In this document: positions 53,739-62,604 of the stretch, piece by piece | Numbering within the stretch: position 1 is the stretch's first letter | Layout: each line of letters begins with the position of its first letter | Assembly: GCF_002944315.1 (NCBI RefSeq) | Contig: NZ_CP024314.1 | Location: 1,860,001-1,924,000, forward strand | Source of the DNA: Rhizobium sp. NXC24 | GTDB lineage: Bacteria > Pseudomonadota > Alphaproteobacteria > Rhizobiales > Rhizobiaceae | Reading direction: 5' to 3' | DNA length: 64,000 nucleotides | Position numbers and translations under genes: made by a program | Notes under the pieces: generated by a model | What the model was told of the DNA's origin: nothing | Databases searched by the model: none | The model's input: the letters and a program-made list of their open reading frames with translations, nothing else

Positions 53739-53791
53739 GCTTCAAGAGCATCAACGACCAATTCGGCCGTCAGATCGGCCGGTTAGTGCTC
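53739..53791 (+). pseudogene. Orphan 53-bp fragment of a GGDEF domain gene
   Basis: The fragment reads FKSINDQFGRQIGRLVL and matches 46 of 53 bases of the diguanylate cyclase gene at 59952-60004 (FKSINDQFGHQIGDLVL). It starts and ends abruptly and overlaps the last bases of the hydrolase gene at 53783. It is a remnant of a deleted or recombined GGDEF gene. Confidence 0.6.
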
Positions 53792-54775
53792 CAAGTGCTT
53801 CCGGAAGAACGCCAACACCGCGGAATTGAACTCCTTGTGAAAGGCCACCCGGTCGAACCCGGGTCTGTCGCCGCATATGTCCGGACGTTTCTTAGCCAAA
53901 TCCGGCGTGCAGGGCGTAAGGAAGGCAAAATGACCGGCACCTTGTACGATATGGTAGTCGGGCTTGGCCGGCAGATCGCGATCGATAGCCGAAACAAAGT
54001 CAAACGACACTTCACCGCCAGTCCTGTCTTCTCCGCTGTGTTCCGACGCCCAAAGTTGAATCGGAGTTTTCACGTTCTCTAAGCCGTCTGGGCCGAACAA
54101 TGGACCGAAAGCCGGATCGGCAATGACAAGGGCCTTCACGCGAGGGTCATGCGCGAATGATTGTGCCGGCATCTCGTTTTTCTGCATTTGTGCGCAACTG
54201 GGCTTCGGAAAATTCTCCGGGCAGAGCGCAAGAGCCTTTCGAAGATCGGGAGTGCCGCCTGCAACAACCAAGCCTGTATAGCCACCTCTCGAGAAGCCAA
54301 AGAACCCTATATTTTCGGGGTCGAGTTTCGAATGATCGGGCCATGCGGTGAGCATGTAGTCGATCAATCGCGTGATGTCGGCCGGACGCTCCGTGAACGG
54401 GGCAAGAGTATCGGCACGGCTCAAATCGCCGCCGGCTCCGGCGTCGACCGGATGGTTGAGCGCAACGACAACGAACCCACCATCTGCGAGCATCTCGGCT
54501 GTGTCATGGTGGCTGACGAAGGATCCTCCATAGCCATGCGAGATCACGATCAATGGCAGTTTTTCGCCGGACACGGCACAGTTCTCCGTGGCCGGCAGCG
54601 TCGTCATGCGAAATTTCACCTCGCCCGCCTCTTCGGCGCAAGGAGACCAGACGGCTGCTTGTAGCATTGGAAGGCCGGGCTCAGCCGGCACGCTGATGAA
54701 GCGAAGACCGGCAGCCTGGGCGAACGTTGCCATCAAGCAGAACGTGGCCAGGAGCGTGGACTTGAAAAGGCGCAT
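53783..54775 (-). CDS. Secreted alpha/beta hydrolase (dienelactone/PAF-hydrolase-like)
   Basis: The 330-residue protein has a clear signal peptide (RLFKSTLLATFCLMATFAQA, cleavage after AQA), so it acts in the periplasm or outside. The oxyanion region is PLIVISHGYGGSF near 75, the nucleophile lies in FFGFSRGGYTG near 165, and the catalytic His is in VQGAGHFAFLTP near 285. Several Cys pairs (SPCAEE, ATENCAV, PSCAQM, TPCTPD, DICGD) suggest disulfides. Its 3' end runs into the GGDEF fragment, and the C-terminal few residues may have been altered by that junction. Confidence 0.8.
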   Translation of the reverse strand: MRLFKSTLLATFCLMATFAQAAGLRFISVPAEPGLPMLQAAVWSPCAEEAGEVKFRMTTLPATENCAVSGEKLPLIVISHGYGGSFVSHHDTAEMLADGGFVVVALNHPVDAGAGGDLSRADTLAPFTERPADITRLIDYMLTAWPDHSKLDPENIGFFGFSRGGYTGLVVAGGTPDLRKALALCPENFPKPSCAQMQKNEMPAQSFAHDPRVKALVIADPAFGPLFGPDGLENVKTPIQLWASEHSGEDRTGGEVSFDFVSAIDRDLPAKPDYHIVQGAGHFAFLTPCTPDLAKKRPDICGDRPGFDRVAFHKEFNSAVLAFFRKHLEH

Positions 54776-54917
54776 GCATTGCTCCGATCAAGAGATTTGA
54801 ACTTGCCGTAGACGGTTTCCAGGATGCTGAGAATTCGCCTCTGTTTATGCGGAGCATTGTCTCGCTCAGGTAGCTCCCATACGAACGCCACCCGGCCAAA
54901 GAGGCATTTCACCAAGA

Positions 54918-55589
54918 CTACTTGCCGCCGGAGGATTGAACAAAAAACAGCCCATCATGCGGTTGTATGCTCACCTCGCCGATCCGTGTTGCCAGGCCCA
55001 TATTTAATGCCTCAGGTGCCCTTACAAATCGAAGTTTCGGGCTCAGGAGGTCGGCATATTGCTTGTCGCTGATTGAAAGCCGCCCCTCGAATATTTCCTT
55101 CATTCGATCATCATCGATTGCAAGGGCGTTATATCCCTCATTGATTTGATCGGCGGTCAGTTTTTCGCTGCTGAAGGTTTCTTGGCCGGAGTGAAATGCA
55201 AAAAGAGATTCTTTATTTGCAATTCTTTCTTTCCCAGCCAGGAATAAAAGAACTGCCGCCGATTCAACATTGGCAATTGCATAGGTATTAATTTGAACGT
55301 CCATGGAAGACAGCATGTGGTATAGGGCGATGCCCGAGGCGATATTTCCACCCATGGAATTTATCATCAGGTATATTGTGCCATAACCCTTTGATCTGAG
55401 ATTTATGATCCCGCTCGTAAGATCGAGCGTAGACTTTTCATCAATCGGCTGCGAGAAATACAAATAGGCGGAGGAACCGCTATTCACATTTTCCTTCTCT
55501 TGAGCAAAGACGACGCTGGATTTGAAGGTACCGATCGCTAAGGCAGATAGACCTAAGCAGACATTCCGGCGATTCAACATTACCGACAT
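54918..55589 (-). CDS. Exported ClpP-like serine protease homologue
   Basis: The 223-residue protein has an N-terminal signal (RRNVCLGLSALAIGTFKSSV, FAQ cleavage), unlike cytoplasmic ClpP. The ClpP/crotonase-type core shows IYLMINSMGGNIASGIALYH, the Ser in NVESAAVLLFLAG and the His in LFAFHSGQ. At the place of the catalytic Asp (before FVRAPEALNMGL) I see Leu, so the triad appears incomplete. The last residues (VQSSGGK) are free of obvious export signals. No Clp ATPase partner is nearby. It may be a periplasmic peptidase or a degenerate, non-catalytic homologue. Confidence 0.75.
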   Translation of the reverse strand: MSVMLNRRNVCLGLSALAIGTFKSSVVFAQEKENVNSGSSAYLYFSQPIDEKSTLDLTSGIINLRSKGYGTIYLMINSMGGNIASGIALYHMLSSMDVQINTYAIANVESAAVLLFLAGKERIANKESLFAFHSGQETFSSEKLTADQINEGYNALAIDDDRMKEIFEGRLSISDKQYADLLSPKLRFVRAPEALNMGLATRIGEVSIQPHDGLFFVQSSGGK

Positions 55590-55826
55590 ATCAGACAGCC
55601 CTCGAATGGATTAATCACTTCGGTAAGATACGCGGCACTTGCGAGCCTCGGCAACTTCAAGCGAACGATCTTACTTCAAAGTCACGTGATCTCATGCGCT
55701 GCAGGATGCCGTCATCACTGGCAAAAGACCTCGTGTGGAGGATAAAATTCTTTGCCTCAGCCGGTTTAGTGTTGCTTTAAAGAAACTGTGTCAGGGTACA
55801 GGCGTGTCCTCTATACCGGCAACCTG

Positions 55827-58088
55827 ATGAAGTTTCGAAGAAATCCAAAGATACTGCGCGGCTTCGCGAGCTCTGTAATAGGCCATACTGGCGCATTTGC
55901 TCCGGCAATATTTGCGGCAACTATTGCAGTCATCGTCGTCTGTGTTGCAACGAACTGGCGGCGGGAACGATCGCTGGCCGATGAACGCTCCATTGTTGCC
56001 GGCGAGATTGCCACCATTTCATCCCGGCTTCAGACGAACCTCAATAGCAATGTGAAGCTGCTGCAAGGCCTGGCGGCTGGTGTCGCAGTCAATCCAACGA
56101 TGGACCAAACCGCCTTTTCCAAACTTGCTGCCGAAATCTTGCAGCCCGATTCACAATTGCGAAGCTTCGCCGCGGCGCCTGGCATGGTGGTGAAGTGGGT
56201 TTATCCGGAAAAAGGAAACGAAAAGGCCATCGGACTCGACTACCGAAAGAATGAAAAGCAACGCGATGGCGCGATGCTGGCGCGCAACACCCACAATATC
56301 GTTCTGACCGGGCCTGTTGAGCTCGTCCAGGGCGGGACTGCTTTCATAGTCAGGTGCCCAGTTTATATCAATGACGGAACAAGCCAGATCTTTTGGGGTC
56401 TTCTTTCTGGAATCGTAGATATTCCGAGGCTTTACCAAGATAGCGGCCTTGAATCGACCGACCTTGAGATTGCCATCAGCACCGTACCGGAGCCGAACTC
56501 GCCCAAACAAGTTTTTCTCGGTAGCCTGGACACTTTTTCGAAGCAACCGGTCGTGACATTCGTTGATATGACGTATGGCCGATGGACCCTCGCCGCGGTG
56601 CCCAAGCACGGATGGGGTCAAAATAGCGGGATTGCCACTTTTGAGCTCTATGCGAGCCTGTTGGCATTCTGTGTCGTTGCGCCGATCATCTGGGTCGGCT
56701 TTCTGACCAAATCACGCCAAAAAACCATTGAAAAGCTTCGCCTTCACAAGAAAAAGCTCGTTCGAGCACGGCAAAGGCTGGAATACCTGTCGTTGCATGA
56801 CGCCCTCACAGGGCTTCCTAACAGGCGATTTATCGACCAGATGATCTCGCAACCGACGAGACCCGGTCCGGAAGATTGTCTGATCCTCATTCATATCGAC
56901 CTGGATCGATTTAAGGAGATCAACGACACGAAAGGTCATGCCGGAGGTGACACGGTGCTGCAGGCAACGGCTTCGCGCCTTGCCAATTTGGCCGGCCCGA
57001 ACGACGTCGCGGCTCGGATCGGCGGAGATGAGTTCATCTTCGCTAGCTGGAGCACCGATGCCGAGCCTAAGGCAAACGCATTGGCGCAACAGATTGTCGA
57101 TACGCTCGAGCAGCCCCTCTCCATTGATGGGGCGGAGTGTGTGGTCGGTGCAAGCGTTGGCGTCGCCTGGGAGACTGAACCTGCGGTGCGCCGGCGGGAC
57201 CTCAGTCAATTGCTTCTCAATGCCGATTTGGCTCTGTACGAGGCGAAGAAGACCGGCCGCGGCCGGGCCGCCATTTTCACCGAAGAGCTTCGTAGCGCCA
57301 CAATCCATTCGAAAGAACTGGCGAACGAATTCAATCATGCGCTCGATCGCGATGAACTGGTCGCATTCTTCCAACCGCAGTTTAACGCAGACACATTGGA
57401 TATCGTCGGCGTCGAGACACTCGCCCGCTGGGATCACCCGCGAAAAGGTCTACTCACCCCGGACAAATTTCTTGACGTCGCGGAAAGGCTGGGGCGCAGC
57501 GGCGACATGGACAGGCTGATCCTGCAAAAGGCCCTGTTCGAGCTTACAAGATGGGACAGCCTTGGGATGTACATCCCGCGTGTCTCAGTCAATATTTCAG
57601 CGCGTCGACTGGCGCAACCAAATCTGCTTGCCGAGCTTTCCGCACTTCCCTTGGCGAGAGGTCGCCTGTGTTTCGAGCTGCTTGAGACAATCTCCTTCGA
57701 TGATCTTCAACCTGTTCTCAATGAGATCATTCCCGCTGTCAAAGAGCTTGGGATCGAAATCGAGATCGACGATTTCGGCACCGGACATGCCAGCATCGTC
57801 AGCCTGCTTAGATTTGAACCACGAAGGCTTAAGATCGATCGGGAAATTATCAAGCCGATTGTTACGTCTCCATCCCAACGCCGTCTGGTCTCCTCAATTA
57901 TCGAAATCGGCCGATCGCAAAACATCGACATCGTTGCCGAAGGCGTGGAGACCATGGAGCATGCGAAGATCCTGAAAGATCTTGGTTGCCATCTGCTGCA
58001 AGGTTACGCGCTAGCACGACCAATGACCTCGCAGCAGTTGATCGAATTTTGCCGTACGAAGAGTAAAGGACTTACAGAGGCGGGATAA
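55827..58088 (+). CDS. CHASE-GGDEF-EAL cyclic-di-GMP protein
   Basis: A membrane protein of about 753 residues. Transmembrane helices near 20-41 (FAPAIFAATIAVIVVCVAT) and 265-290 flank a periplasmic CHASE-type sensor (IGLDYRKNEKQRDGAMLA, IVRCPVYI). A GGDEF domain with an intact ARIGGDEF site and an EAL domain follow. In the EAL domain ETLARWDHP replaces EAL, but the metal and catalytic motifs NISARRL, EIDDFGTGHAS, IDREII and VAEGVET are kept. Both synthesis and breakdown of cyclic-di-GMP are thus possible. ATG 55827 is chosen; a GTG at 55788 is an alternative and neither has a strong ribosome binding site. Confidence 0.87.
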   Translation: MKFRRNPKILRGFASSVIGHTGAFAPAIFAATIAVIVVCVATNWRRERSLADERSIVAGEIATISSRLQTNLNSNVKLLQGLAAGVAVNPTMDQTAFSKLAAEILQPDSQLRSFAAAPGMVVKWVYPEKGNEKAIGLDYRKNEKQRDGAMLARNTHNIVLTGPVELVQGGTAFIVRCPVYINDGTSQIFWGLLSGIVDIPRLYQDSGLESTDLEIAISTVPEPNSPKQVFLGSLDTFSKQPVVTFVDMTYGRWTLAAVPKHGWGQNSGIATFELYASLLAFCVVAPIIWVGFLTKSRQKTIEKLRLHKKKLVRARQRLEYLSLHDALTGLPNRRFIDQMISQPTRPGPEDCLILIHIDLDRFKEINDTKGHAGGDTVLQATASRLANLAGPNDVAARIGGDEFIFASWSTDAEPKANALAQQIVDTLEQPLSIDGAECVVGASVGVAWETEPAVRRRDLSQLLLNADLALYEAKKTGRGRAAIFTEELRSATIHSKELANEFNHALDRDELVAFFQPQFNADTLDIVGVETLARWDHPRKGLLTPDKFLDVAERLGRSGDMDRLILQKALFELTRWDSLGMYIPRVSVNISARRLAQPNLLAELSALPLARGRLCFELLETISFDDLQPVLNEIIPAVKELGIEIEIDDFGTGHASIVSLLRFEPRRLKIDREIIKPIVTSPSQRRLVSSIIEIGRSQNIDIVAEGVETMEHAKILKDLGCHLLQGYALARPMTSQQLIEFCRTKSKGLTEAG

Positions 58089-58312
58089 TAACGTCGCGAC
58101 AACACAATCGGCGATTACTGCCCGCGACGTTCTTGCAACGGCGCAAACGCGAATCTATTCTGTGACTGGGACCAACCAAGCTTAGACGGCATTCTCGAAG
58201 AACGTCCCAAAGGGACAGAACGGCCCGACGAAATAGCGTCCGGCTGCCGCAATCATATCTGCATCGACTGAAATCCAGCAATGATCCGATCCGGGCCCAT
58301 ACGGAGATCAAG

Positions 58313-59215
58313 ATGACGGACCACCGCGAAATCGATGCTATTCGAGCCCTATTAAATTCCAGGCCCCGCCCCGTCGGATGGGCGGAGCGCCGGCATAGAA
58401 TCGAGGAAGTCGGTGCCGCCTGGCCGATTGCCGACGATATCGAACTGGAAGAGGTCGAACTGAACGGCTTCTCCGCGGAATGGTCATTGGCGCCGGGCAG
58501 CAATGCCGCTCATGTGCTCATGTTCTTCCACGGGGGCGGCTATTGCTCGGGCTCGATCGTCAGCCATCGCCGTTTGGTGACCGAAGCTGGGCGCGCCGCG
58601 GGCGCGCGGACGCTCGCCGTCGGCTATCGCCTTGCGCCGGAAAATACGTTTCCCGCGGCTCTCGACGATGCCATCGCCGCCTGGCGCTTTCTGCGCGGAC
58701 AGGGCATAAATGCCGAACATATCGCCGTTGGCGGCGATAGCGCCGGCGGCGGCCTGACCGTCTCGCTGATCAATACACTGCGCGCTGCCGGTGAAGCCTT
58801 GCCGGCATGTGGCTGGCTGACTTCGCCTTGGACTGATCTGACCATGTCCGGCACGACGCTTGCCACGAAGGATGCGATCGATCCGCTCATTCACAAAGAC
58901 TATTTGCTTGAGCTCGCCGAGGCCTACGTGCCCCCGCATGTGGATCGCAAGGATCCTCGCGTTTCCCCGCTCTATGCCGATCTGAAGGGAATGCCGCCGC
59001 TCCTAATCCAGGTCGGATCGGATGAAACCCTGCTCGCCGATGCCACAAGATTTGCAGCGGCTGCCGGCGAAGCCGACGTCGAGGTCACACTCGAGATCTG
59101 GCCGCGCATGATCCACGCATGGCCGCTATGGAACGCACAGCTCGAAGCAGGACGGCAGGCAATCATACATGCCGGAAACTTCATCCGGCGATGCATCAGC
59201 GGAGAGCCAAGATAG
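58313..59215 (+). CDS. Hormone-sensitive-lipase family esterase
   Basis: The 300-residue cytoplasmic esterase shows the HSL oxyanion signature FFHGGGYCSGS near 72 and the nucleophile motif GGDSAGGG near 143. The acid is in QVGSDETLLADA near 238 and the His in MIHAWPLWN near 268. Such enzymes hydrolyse short-chain esters. GGAGATCA precedes the ATG. It stands alone, between two cyclic-di-GMP genes, with no shared operon. Confidence 0.88.
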   Translation: MTDHREIDAIRALLNSRPRPVGWAERRHRIEEVGAAWPIADDIELEEVELNGFSAEWSLAPGSNAAHVLMFFHGGGYCSGSIVSHRRLVTEAGRAAGARTLAVGYRLAPENTFPAALDDAIAAWRFLRGQGINAEHIAVGGDSAGGGLTVSLINTLRAAGEALPACGWLTSPWTDLTMSGTTLATKDAIDPLIHKDYLLELAEAYVPPHVDRKDPRVSPLYADLKGMPPLLIQVGSDETLLADATRFAAAAGEADVEVTLEIWPRMIHAWPLWNAQLEAGRQAIIHAGNFIRRCISGEPR

Positions 59216-59374
59216 CGGGCCGCGGATGCCGCCGATGCTTCATCACGCCTGGCGCCGGTCGTGATGGTCATTGTAACAATGAGCGTTCTGACCCCCGTCG
59301 ATGTTACTTAAGCTTGACCTGATCATCGTTCGGCGACAAATAGACCGTTGAGGCGCTTCCAACCGTCCGGCTTC

Positions 59375-60346
59375 ATGAGAACACGCACGAGGATTGTCAA
59401 AGTCGATCCCATGGATAATGACATCAGCCGACTGTTTGAACTATTCGAGAGCGCCCCTGTTCTCGTAGCTGCCTATGATGAATTTGACCGATTGCGCTAC
59501 GCGAACAAGGCGTTTCGGATGACCTTTTTCATCGAGCCCGATGAGACCCCTTTCTGGCCAGATCTGATGCGGCGGAATTTCCATGCGAAACGGGGCACTG
59601 TCATCCACGCTGCAGACTTTGAAGAATGGTTGATTTCCACCCAATCCCGCCGCGGGAAGATCGGCTACCGAGCTTTTGAAACCGATCTCGTCGACGGTCG
59701 TTGGCTTTGGATGACGGAGATGGTTCAAAAAGATGGGTGGATGCTGTGTGTCGCCAGCGATGTGACGGGTTTGAAGGCAAAGACACGCACGGTCCGGCAG
59801 GACCGGGATCTGGCAATAAAGGCCTCCTATACCGATGAACTGACCGGTATTGCCAATCGCCGCTTCATCACCGCCCGTGTCGAAGACATGTTGCTGCCAC
59901 GAAAGGACGCCGAGCCATCGTCCGGCTGCCTCTGCGTCCTCGATATCGACCGCTTCAAAAGCATCAACGACCAATTCGGCCATCAGATTGGCGACTTGGT
60001 GCTCAGAGACTTCGCAAAGCGGGTTCATAGCCTCGTTCGGCGCACCGATTGCTTCGGACGCATCGGCGGGGAGGAATTCGTGCTCACGCTTCCAGCCACT
60101 CCCATCGGCCAGGCACATTTGATCGTCGAACGGATGCTCGTTTCCGTTCGCAAAGCCAGACCGCTGCCGGAGCATCCAGAATTTCAATACACATTTTCGG
60201 CAGGCATAGCGTGCGCGCAGCCGGGTGACACAGCCCTCAGCCTATATGCCCGCGCGGACCGGGCACTTTATATGGCAAAGCTCGGCGGCCGTGATCGAAT
60301 TCACGCAGATGGTTCAGCGGACGATCGACCCGCGAGCGCGAGATGA
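59375..60346 (+). CDS. PAS-GGDEF diguanylate cyclase
   Basis: A protein of about 323 residues without membrane segments. An N-terminal PAS-like sensor (LFESAPVLVAAYDEFDRLRY, WLWMTEMVQKDGWMLCVASDV) precedes a GGDEF domain from about 140. That domain shows DELTGIANRRF, DIDRFKSINDQFGHQIGD and the active site RIGGEEFVL (GGEEF). No RxxD inhibitory site is seen just before it. It should make cyclic-di-GMP in response to a cytoplasmic signal. ATG 59375 is preferred; a second ATG at 59411 would remove 12 residues. A 53-base stretch of this gene recurs at 53739. Confidence 0.85.
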   Translation: MRTRTRIVKVDPMDNDISRLFELFESAPVLVAAYDEFDRLRYANKAFRMTFFIEPDETPFWPDLMRRNFHAKRGTVIHAADFEEWLISTQSRRGKIGYRAFETDLVDGRWLWMTEMVQKDGWMLCVASDVTGLKAKTRTVRQDRDLAIKASYTDELTGIANRRFITARVEDMLLPRKDAEPSSGCLCVLDIDRFKSINDQFGHQIGDLVLRDFAKRVHSLVRRTDCFGRIGGEEFVLTLPATPIGQAHLIVERMLVSVRKARPLPEHPEFQYTFSAGIACAQPGDTALSLYARADRALYMAKLGGRDRIHADGSADDRPASAR

Positions 60347-60375
60347 AAGCAGGACCTTGTCGCGGCATGACCAGG

Positions 60376-61371
60376 CTAGAGGCCAGCCAGCGCTTTATCG
60401 ATTTTCGCCATTACATCTGGCTGCAGCGGTCCCTTCGCGAGGGCACCGGCATTTTCCTCGACCTGGGCCACCGTGCGGAAGCCGGGAATTGGCAGCGTGC
60501 GCGACGAGCGCGCCCATAGCCATGCAAGCGCACCCTGCGTCAGCGTGCGACCGTCTTCGGTCAGCAGATCGCGGACCGCTTCCAGACGGGCGGCAAATTC
60601 AGGAGCGATCTTGCCCTCCTTGAAGTAGATCATCCAGCCGAGGCTTGCGCCACGCACATCCTTCTCGCCGACCGTTTTGTCAGGCGTGAACTTGCCGCTG
60701 AGCAACCCCATGGCGAGCGGACCGCGATTGATGGAAATCAGGCCATTGCGCTCGATGATATCGATCATCGCCGAAGCCGGCTCGAAGACATTCATCGTAT
60801 GCTGGATCGACACGAATCCCGCGCGATGCAGATGACGTGCGGCACGATCCGGATGGTCCGTGCTCCAGCCGAAAGCGTCGATCTTGCCTTCGTCCTTTAG
60901 CCTTTCCAGCGTTTCAAATACCTCGTCCGACGCTTCGAGCGGAAAATCGTTGAGATGGAACTGCAACAGGTCCAAACGATCGCGGCGCAGCCGGCGCAAG
61001 GACGTCTCGGCGGACTGCCGGATGAAGGCCGGGTCGGCGAAAGCGCCGATCGCTTGTTTGGTCTTCTCGTCCGTCGCGGAGCCGAATTTGGTGGCGATGA
61101 CGATGTCGCCTCGATTGCCAATCGCCCGACCTAACACCTCTTCGGAATGCCCAGCCCCATAATTCGAGGCGGTATCGAAGAAGCGAATGCCGAGATCCAC
61201 CGCCCGCTCGATAGCACGGATCGATTCATCGTCATCGACATCGCCCCAGCCAAGTGGAACGTCGCCGGCATAAAACGGCCCGCCGATCGCCCAGCATCCC
61301 ATGCCGAGGCGCGGAATCTCGCGGCCATTCCAGAGAACCATTGTGGTAGCATTGTCGGGTTCAGTCAGCAT
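60376..61371 (-). CDS. Aldo/keto reductase
   Basis: The 331-residue TIM-barrel oxidoreductase has the catalytic tetrad in place: Asp and Tyr in FFDTASNYGAGHSEE, Lys in IVIATKFG and His in LLQFHLND. GGAGGATGAC precedes ATG 61371. The type (RLGMGCWAIGGPFYAGDVP) is that of NAD(P)H-dependent sugar or L-fuco/galactose-type aldo/keto reductases. It is downstream of the LysR gene on the same strand after a 156-base gap, and convergent with the diguanylate cyclase. Confidence 0.87.
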   Translation of the reverse strand: MLTEPDNATTMVLWNGREIPRLGMGCWAIGGPFYAGDVPLGWGDVDDDESIRAIERAVDLGIRFFDTASNYGAGHSEEVLGRAIGNRGDIVIATKFGSATDEKTKQAIGAFADPAFIRQSAETSLRRLRRDRLDLLQFHLNDFPLEASDEVFETLERLKDEGKIDAFGWSTDHPDRAARHLHRAGFVSIQHTMNVFEPASAMIDIIERNGLISINRGPLAMGLLSGKFTPDKTVGEKDVRGASLGWMIYFKEGKIAPEFAARLEAVRDLLTEDGRTLTQGALAWLWARSSRTLPIPGFRTVAQVEENAGALAKGPLQPDVMAKIDKALAGL

Positions 61372-61527
61372 GTCATCCTCCGCGATCGTTTGCCGTTGCG
61401 GGGAGAGATAGGGGCAGCTGCCCGAGTGGCAAACAGCCAAATCTGCAGGGTATTTTTCACGGATGAAAAACGGTCGTTGGCGGCTACCCGATGGGAAAAC
61501 TCCGCATTGAATGTATGACCACAGCAC

Positions 61528-62448
61528 TCAGCCGGCATTATCCGCTCCGACGTTTCCGCAAATACCGGCAACAAGCGAGCGGAACCATTGGTGAGCGGGA
61601 TGGGTGTGAACGCGTTCATGCCACACGAGCTTATAGACCAGCTTCTCGGCCTCGAAAGGAAGATGACGAACGACCAATCCATGCTGGGAGACGAGCGATC
61701 GGCCATGTCCGTTGATGAATCCGCTGGGCACACAGGTCATCAGGTCGCTTCCCGCGACAATGCGCAGCGCATCGACAAAATGGTTGACGACGACGGCGAT
61801 TGTCCTTGTGCGACCATGCAGGCTCAACCAGCCATCGATCACGCCCAAATCCATCCCCGATGGCGTCACCAGCACATGCGAAGCTGCGACGAACTGATCA
61901 AGGTCCATCTCTCCCTCTAATGCATGTCCTCGCCGCATCACGCACATGTAGTGATCTGTCCGAAGCCCCTGAACATGGATGTCTCGTGGGAGCGACGGAA
62001 ACATACCGACGGCGCAGTCAAGCGTGCCACGCTCTATCCCCTCAAGAGAGCTCGCATTGGTATGGAAAGAAAATGCCAAGCGGGCATAGGGTGACATCGC
62101 GCGCAGCTTCAGCGCAATGCCGCAGACCGCTTCCTCGGCAAGGCTATCCGTAACGGCAATTCGGAAGCTGGTCGGGTCCGAGCGCGGGTCGAATTGCTCC
62201 GGTGCGATTGAGGCTCTGATGACCGCGAGCGAACGGTGAAGCTCGGGCCAAATGGCGAGCATCCGTGAGGTTGGCTGAACGCCGTCCGCAACTTTTAGGA
62301 AAAGTTGGTCGTGCGTCAATTTTCGGGCGCGCCGAAGCGCGTTGCTGACTGCTGGCTGGCTCATCGACAGACTGGCTGCGGCTCGCGTCACGTTCCGCTC
62401 CAGCATAATCGCTTCAATGACCACCAGCAGGTTGAGATCAAGCCGCAT
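61528..62448 (-). CDS. LysR-type regulator, NodD-like group
   Basis: The 306-residue regulator starts MRLDLNLLVVIEAIMLERN, as NodD/PcpR-group proteins do. Its helix-turn-helix is VTRAAASLSMSQPAVSNALR, and the effector domain follows with FRIAVTDSLAEEAVC and a long C-terminus. ATG 62448 is used; a GTG four codons earlier has AGAGGG upstream and is possible. The open frame extends far upstream but is antisense to the RraA-like gene. It is divergent from rraA-like/hydroxyacid dehydrogenase genes, which it most likely controls. Confidence 0.85.
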   Translation of the reverse strand: MRLDLNLLVVIEAIMLERNVTRAAASLSMSQPAVSNALRRARKLTHDQLFLKVADGVQPTSRMLAIWPELHRSLAVIRASIAPEQFDPRSDPTSFRIAVTDSLAEEAVCGIALKLRAMSPYARLAFSFHTNASSLEGIERGTLDCAVGMFPSLPRDIHVQGLRTDHYMCVMRRGHALEGEMDLDQFVAASHVLVTPSGMDLGVIDGWLSLHGRTRTIAVVVNHFVDALRIVAGSDLMTCVPSGFINGHGRSLVSQHGLVVRHLPFEAEKLVYKLVWHERVHTHPAHQWFRSLVAGICGNVGADNAG

Positions 62449-62480
62449 GTTATTCACCACGATGATAATCGTGCCCTCTA

Positions 62481-62498
62481 AATCTAAATTGGACGATT
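62481..62498. promoter_or_regulatory. Candidate LysR box in the divergent region
   Basis: AATC-N10-GATT (62481-62484, 62495-62498) is a small interrupted dyad of the size bound by LysR-type regulators, in an A/T-rich part of the 156-base divergent region. Confidence 0.3.
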
Positions 62499-62604
62499 CA
62501 AACCTTTTGGGCAACTGTATCGACAAGAGCCAGAACGATGATGTCCTGCATCGGAGATAAGGCTGCGACAGACAACTGCGCAATATACTGCGAGGATTTA
62601 TCTC

